Made by a program: the position numbers and the translations under genes. This document shows positions 59,540 through 64,000 of a DNA stretch of 64,000 nucleotides, one piece after another. The notes under the pieces were generated by a model. It saw nothing but the letters and a program-made list of their open reading frames with translations. It did not search any database and was not told the DNA's origin. The stretch spans positions 609,274 to 673,273 of the forward strand of contig CAXAMN010026694.1 of the NCBI GenBank assembly GCA_963970005.1. Reading direction: 5' to 3'. Source of the DNA: Durusdinium trenchii. Lineage: Eukaryota > Sar > Dinophyceae > Suessiales > Symbiodiniaceae. Every line of letters starts with the position of its first letter. Position 1 is the stretch's first letter.

Positions 59540-60065
59540 GTATGAAGACACCTTCCATCGAACCAAATGGCCTTGGCCTTTGCGGACACGTTTTGCATGC
59601 AATACATTGGGTGTTCGTCAAACCAGCAGTATATCACTTGCACCTACCAGGTGATGAAGAATTCTAGTTGCTTTTTGGTTACAGGATGTTAAAGGTAGCA
59701 GTCAAACTGACAACAGTTTGCTTCCCTTGCTGAATCCGTCTCGTTCTGTCCAGCTCCTTGGTATCGTAATTGGATCTCACAAGCTCACAAGAAAACAAGG
59801 AGAGGGGCCATCCAGGGATTCCAAGTGTTCCGAAAGGTCCTGCTGCAATGCTCCAGAAAAAAACGGAAAAGGTCTGCATCTAAAGTTGGACATGTGGTAG
59901 CACCTCACAGAAACCAACAAAGACAAGCCTCCCTGTGTTCCACCTGAAAGCTGACACGGTCAAGATCTGAGGCACCTGGATGCGAAGGATCATGTGGCAA
60001 CTCGTTCGTCGTCTTCGAGCACGTCGACGGGATGATGTTCGAGACCACTGTTTTCTGGGAGGAAA
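59540..60065 (+). CDS. Unknown protein, three phase-consistent exons
   Basis: Exon 59540-59650 (MKTPSIEPNGLGLCGHVLHA, then IHWVFVKPAVYHLHLP) ends in phase 1. Exon 59792-59871 starts with two bases completing a Glu codon and reads NKERGHPGIPSVPKGPAAML, ending KKTEK in phase 0. Exon 59972-60065 reads APGCEGSCGNSFVVFEHVDG, then MMFETTVFWEES, and ends at a strong donor GTAGTAAG. All three have AG acceptors and GT donors. The gene therefore extends both ways; a candidate further exon at 61,439-61,538 (FKPSMSELLEAYSKDCMAAL) may belong to it. No family recognised. Confidence 0.5.
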
Positions 60066-61640
60066 GTAGTAAGAAAGTTTAAGTATTGGCTACCTGGGTG
60101 CAAATCCCGAGCAAGCTAACGTTCATTTTGAACCTTGAAGTACATCTAACCCAAGCTATGCCAAGCTGGAAGACTTGGTGACAGGCAGAAAAACCGGCAG
60201 CCTCTTGCTGTAATGCTTGCTACTTGTAACAGATATTCACCATTGGCTTTTGTGTGTTTTACTTCCACCCATTAAAACATTGTTGTGGATTTGATGCCTC
60301 AACGGTCATGTACTGACGTTGTCATGGTATACTACATCACTGGTCACGTACACATCGACAGTACTCTCCCTGGCAGTTCAGGTGCGCACTGATGACAATA
60401 GGATTTGTGTTCGCTCTTTTCTTGTTAGATGTACAGCTGAAAGCATAGAACTGTTGGTTTTGAACGCACAGCACTTCAGAGCAAGAGATTCAATTCTAGT
60501 TCCAAACTTTTGGCTGCATATTTTCGAGCAGAGTGTATGTAAACTGGTTACTGTACATACAAAAACGCGGGACTGCAGAACTTTCCCGCGGCCAAGGACC
60601 CTGCAAACGCCAAGCGAATTCATGTGAACGTACCCAAGGTGGGATTGGCTAACTCTCCAAGAGTCTCGCCAAGCCCACAACTCTTGTTTTTGATGGAAAT
60701 TTTGAGGAGTAGGCAGCTGTCGCAGCTGTGAAGAGGTCAGATGGGAAAGGAGTACGATGTAGATAGTAGCTTAAGTAAGCTACTGAGCAAGGAAGCTACT
60801 AGTAGCAAGCACGCAGTAGAACAGTTTAGACAAACTTTTTGATTGTTACTTGGTGTTCATCAGTGAGCTTCGCTGCTGCCAATCACTGCAGTTTGTGCAT
60901 TTCTGTTCTTTAGCGTTGCGTTGATATAAACATGAGTCAGAGGCAACAGGTTCATCTCATTTGTCTTTTATGGACTTCCAATGCAAGTCCTCTCTTTTTG
61001 ACTCCCTAGATCACCTTTTCTCAGCGTTCGGATGGACACGAAAGACAGGTTGGCCTAGCCACACCTGCAGCAGGCAAAGCTAGTGCGAGGACCCAGGGAC
61101 CGTCGCCAGGTCTCAAGTCCAGGGGTTGCTCGATGTAAACTGTCCCACACCAAGCACGAAGCCAAGGCAATATGCCCGTGGAGGGAGCTGCGATGGACTG
61201 GTATGAGCGAGTTCGTGGCAAGGAGACTTCCCAAGGCAGTCTAGGCTGTGCTGCGGCAAAGGTTTGCTGGCATCAAGATCATCCAGGGTTAGATCATCCA
61301 GGGTTTTCGTGGGCAAGTTCTTTCATGAAGTTTCAAAAGGGGTCGGACACTCGTGAAAACTAACAGCAGATCACTTTTTGTCAACCTTCTCCAACGGCTG
61401 TATTAGGGATGCTTCCCCTTTCTGCTTTTGCAGCCCCTTTCAGTTCAAGCCGTCGATGTCAGAGCTGCTCGAGGCGTATAGCAAGGATTGCATGGCAGCT
61501 TTGGGCAAGCACAGACGACTTGAGCCAGACTATGTGCTGTGTAATATATATATATATATGTGGTAGGGACCTTTGGGGTTCATTTCGCTCGTGATAGAAT
61601 GTGTACCCTTGACGAACCTTCCCAGCTGCTCACATCCTGA
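60066..61640. other. Spacer, possible later exons
   Basis: Possible exons at 61,020-61,135 (QVGLATPAAGKASARTQGPS) and 61,439-61,538. ctactag repeat copies at 60,750-60,800 and an (AT)n run at 61,543-61,558. Nothing else recognised. Confidence 0.35.
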
Positions 61641-61722
61641 AATCGAATAGGATTATGTATAAACTACCTGCTATAATATTTGTGCTCCTTCATTGGTATA
61701 AAGATTGATCATATTAACATTA

Positions 61723-62503
61723 TCAATCATCAATTTGCAAATAGTGTGAAAAATTGATCATAAACATCTTGTTCCTATCCTTTTCCAGAAGATTAATATC
61801 TAAAAACATATGTGGCTGTTCAGTGGCTATTTCATAAAGTTTATATAAGACCTGCTTACTTTCTTGGATATTGTTTCTTTTCTTCTAGGTATTGCTGATA
61901 GTTCTTTTTGAAACAGTTCTATTTCTTTAAAGTTGCTGACCTTGTAGCAGAATAGGTGTGTGGCATTAACTCTTATCAGTGTGGTCAGTGCATTAAATTT
62001 GTGAACAGATGTTATAACACTAATACCATTGTGTCTACCTCTTACATAAAGGGAATCAAATATGTTTGAATATCTTGCTATTTTGGGATCATCTGCTATA
62101 TCATCCAAGACTATTAGGATTGTTTTTTTTATTTATGTTTTTTTACTGTATTCAGTTATTCTATGTTGTGTTTCAATGACTTTCATTAAATCTTCACTGT
62201 GAAAGTCTTCAAACAAAACCTGCTCTTTACCAGTGTTCACTTTCATTTCTTCCTTTATGTATTTCTTGACTGGCAACCAGATGCTATCAACATTTATTGA
62301 AGGTGACCAGATATACACCCTTGAAAAACTTCCTTGTAGGTGTCCATATTCATGTTTGTTAATAGCACTGATTTGCTACTACCAGACGGACCGGTTATGA
62401 TTGATCTAAAGGGCACTTTAGAGGCAACAGCATATTTTGATTGAGTGAATTCATAATTGATTTCTTTGATAGGTTGAATATGTGGTGCGGTGTTATTATT
62501 CAT
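61723..62503 (-). pseudogene. A32-type viral DNA-packaging ATPase, frameshifted
   Basis: FtsK/HerA-superfamily ATPase that packs viral DNA in polinton-like viruses, virophages and giant viruses. Reading from 62503 downwards, in four frame segments: N-terminal part with the Walker A loop IITGPSGSSKSVLL; then VYIWSPSINVDSIWLPVKKY; then Walker B ILIVLDDIADDP, the GRHNGISVITSVHKFNAL block and IRVNATHLFCYKVSN; then the C-terminal LYEIATEQPHMFLDINLL, ending TGA at 61723-61725. Frame shifts fall near 62320, in the A-runs at about 62115-62140, and near 61870. Total length, about 255 residues, is normal for the family, so no large part is lost. The shifts may be decay or assembly errors in homopolymers. 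Codon use is AT-rich, unlike the host genes. Confidence 0.85.
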
Positions 62504-62721
62504 CTATTAATAAAAATACATAGAAAACATTATTAAATATTAGCAGATCTCCTATGGACAGAGTGCGGTAGGTGAGGCTACGCTAATCCGCATAAGTCGG
62601 TAATTAGTTTGCTTTTCAGCAATGGATTTTTTGCCCTTACAGTTGAATTCGTTTTTAGTGTTCTCCCAAGCACTACATAATTAGATGGTGTTAAAGCATT
62701 ATCTAATTATAGTTATATATT
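62504..62721. promoter_or_regulatory. Divergent intergenic region of the viral island
   Basis: 218 bases between the ATPase start and the + strand ORF at 62722, AT-rich at both ends with a less AT-rich middle (about 62545-62600). It must hold both promoters if the genes were ever expressed. No known viral promoter motif was recognised. Confidence 0.5.
62677..62710. promoter_or_regulatory. Perfect 10-bp inverted repeat upstream of the + gene
   Basis: ATAATTAGAT (62677-62686) and ATCTAATTAT (62701-62710) with a 14-base loop, ending 11 bases before the ATG at 62722. Could be a hairpin or a protein-binding site; function unknown. Confidence 0.6.
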
Positions 62722-63134
62722 ATGACGCTATCTGAACATGATGCTTATATAACAGGAAGAGATGATATGGAAAAAAATGATAGTGCTAAATATCCAGTTG
62801 TTAAAGATAATAAACTTAAGCAGTGTTGTAAATACTCACTGGAAATGTCAAAATTGATAATTACTTATCTAAAATGTAATATTATACATGCCACCAAAAA
62901 AGACAAAAAAACAACAAAGATGAATAAAACACAAATCCCCGAAGAGTTTGAACTAGCAGATGAAGAACCAACAACAATAAAACTAGATGAAGAACAAAAA
63001 CTAACAAGCAAATTCATTACCTTTGACTGTCCTTTATGCCAGGGAAAACTACAACTGAGAATGAAATTGAAATCAACACTAAAGGCAAAAAGTGTAAGTG
63101 TAATCCATATAGCTTTAAAATCAGCAAGAGTGAT
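62722..63134 (+). pseudogene. Viral zinc-ribbon-like protein, frameshifted
   Basis: An ATG at 62722 opens a frame of 139 codons. The part before about 62890 (MTLSEHDAYITGRDDMEKND) may be a separate small gene. The later part reads PEEFELADEEPTTIKLDEEQ, then TFDCPLCQGK. From the A-run after CPLC, the next frame continues better, with KCKCNPYSFKISKSDKIRL and its own stop just before 63146. CPLC plus CKC would form a zinc ribbon. I infer one frameshift near 63045. A short start MPPKKTKKQ in another frame at 62888 may be the true N-terminus. Similar small zinc-ribbon proteins occur in virophage-like elements; exact family unknown. Confidence 0.5.
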
Positions 63135-63145
63135 AAGATAAGACT

Positions 63146-63481
63146 ATGAAAGTTTCAAACGATGATGGTGGATCTATTACTTTAGATAATACTGACAAAA
63201 TGGATGAGCTGATAAAGAAAATGAACAGATATAATAATCGTCTTAAATTGATCTTACAGTTGTTAAAAACCATTGATGAAAAGACTAATGAGAAAAAATG
63301 ATTTAAGGAAAATGGAGAAGCATCTGAAAAGAAAAGCATAGGTAGACCAGTAGGGGACTTTGAAACCAAAAGGAAGCAGTATTTAGAAATGTTGAACTCA
63401 AAAATAATAAAACAACCTAAAGAGACCACCATACAATGTTACAAAATTGATTATGATGAAGACACTGAAACATACTCATGA
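63146..63481 (+). pseudogene. Viral GRP-motif ORF with one in-frame TGA
   Basis: 112 codons in one frame from ATG 63146 to TGA 63479-63481, interrupted by a single TGA at 63299-63301. Before it: a helical, charged part (DELIKKMNRYNNRLKLILQL). After it: KKSIGRPVGDFETKRKQYLE, then an acidic end (DYDEDTETYS). The frame is the same on both sides, so the break is a point mutation or a read-through codon rather than an indel. It starts 11 bases after the preceding gene's alternative-frame stop, as in a compact viral operon. Function unknown. Confidence 0.55.
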
Positions 63482-63535
63482 TAATATATTTTCTATGACA
63501 ACATATTATTATGAAATTATAACAATTATACAGGT

Positions 63536-64000
63536 TCACACTTTGATGGCACACAGGAATCGAGACAATACATGGCATATATGCACTTTTTGATGAAACA
63601 CATCGAGGATCTGAAAGGGCCATGTGTGCCATCATAGTGGTCAGTTGATGCTTGGGGGGATCGGCATTGTAATCTACTAGAGCCGTTTGGCTGGTATGCC
63701 ATCTTATTGTTTGTTGCAGGCCTTAAGGGTGTTGTACTCTGTTTGCTGGTCTCTCTCTCTCTCCCTCTCTCTCTCTCTGTCGACGCTTTCCAGTTCTCCC
63801 ACACCAGAAACTCAGTTTCCGCAAAAAACCTTTTCCATCCAGCAGCCCCAAGAGTGTCATGCACTGTAGGTGTCCTGTTTGTATAGTTTCTTTCCTTTGC
63901 TCTTTCTCTTGGGCTTCATTCCATTTGCTGGATTCTAGTATGAGACTAGCTCGCTCTCACTCTCACTCTCTCACTCTCTGTAACTCCCTCTCTCTCTCTC
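63536..64000. other. Host-type DNA with CT microsatellites
   Basis: Base composition returns to that of the host. (CT)n runs at 63751-63780 and 63941-64000. ORFs on both strands at 63417-63869 are unsupported. Confidence 0.7.

Larger units (their letters stand above)
61640..63535. mobile_element. Decayed polinton-like virus or virophage fragment
   Basis: An island of strongly AT-rich DNA between repeat-rich host sequence. It has no introns, tight divergent gene packing and three recognisable or virus-like genes, all broken: a minus-strand A32-type packaging ATPase and two + strand small proteins. The edges are placed by base composition only; no terminal inverted repeats or target duplication were found. 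It is too short for an intact virus (capsid, protease, polymerase and integrase genes are absent), so it is an insertion remnant. Confidence 0.75.

Noticed and set aside
1-64000. Dinoflagellate spliced-leader relic (tagccattttggctcaag) marking retrocopied genes
   Set aside because: I looked for it upstream of the identified genes and did not find a convincing match. Intron-rich genes here are not retrocopies.

Overview
This window reads as nuclear DNA of a dinoflagellate, most likely a Symbiodiniaceae alga. The reasons are the gene structure and the repeats. Genes are split into very short exons (many 36-110 bases), nearly all on the + strand. Intron donors are a mixture of GT, GC and GA, always paired with AG acceptors. 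The spaces between exons are full of short dispersed repeats, including a 'ggttggaggccatcgctactag' family that reads as LEAIATRLEAIA-type peptide and a 'ctactagtaacaaagggcatcg' family. Because exons are small and most lack ATG, simple ORFs are a poor guide here. I rebuilt genes by matching conserved protein blocks and requiring intron phases to agree.

Layout. 1-6.7 kb: nearly all of a histidinol dehydrogenase gene (last step of histidine biosynthesis); its first exons lie upstream of the window. 6.7-23.3 kb: poorly resolved DNA with microsatellites, a CAG tract, a cluster of GC-rich palindromes (12.9-13.7 kb) and a few weak exon candidates. 23.3-24.2 kb: the last two exons of an unrecognised gene. 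25.5-29.1 kb: a nine-exon gene for a coiled-coil protein of about 480 residues rich in Glu/Lys/Arg, with one leucine-rich-repeat-like exon. 30.5-35.2 kb: scattered exons of a probable second charged coiled-coil protein, with a foldback repeat at 32.8-33.1 kb. 37.9-42.3 kb: a membrane-associated prostaglandin E synthase 2-like protein (glutaredoxin plus GST-like domains). 42.7-45.4 kb: a multi-exon gene of unknown function. 48.0-51.5 kb: a FUN14-domain membrane protein. 51.5-61.6 kb: sparse exon candidates, a 40-bp tandem array with a MITE-like element inserted at its end, a GTA/GTG minisatellite, and a phase-consistent unknown gene at 59.5-60.1 kb.

61.64-63.54 kb is different: strongly AT-rich, intronless, with genes on both strands. 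On the minus strand is a frameshifted packaging ATPase of the A32 (FtsK/HerA) type found in Maverick/Polinton-like viruses and virophages. On the + strand are a frameshifted zinc-ribbon protein and an ORF broken by one in-frame TGA. I interpret this as a decayed fragment of a polinton-like virus or virophage integrated in the host genome.

The host genes do not form an operon-like system. They are a head-to-tail series of unrelated housekeeping and structural genes, as is usual in dinoflagellates. Three runs of N (10, 10 and 100 bases) mark assembly gaps.
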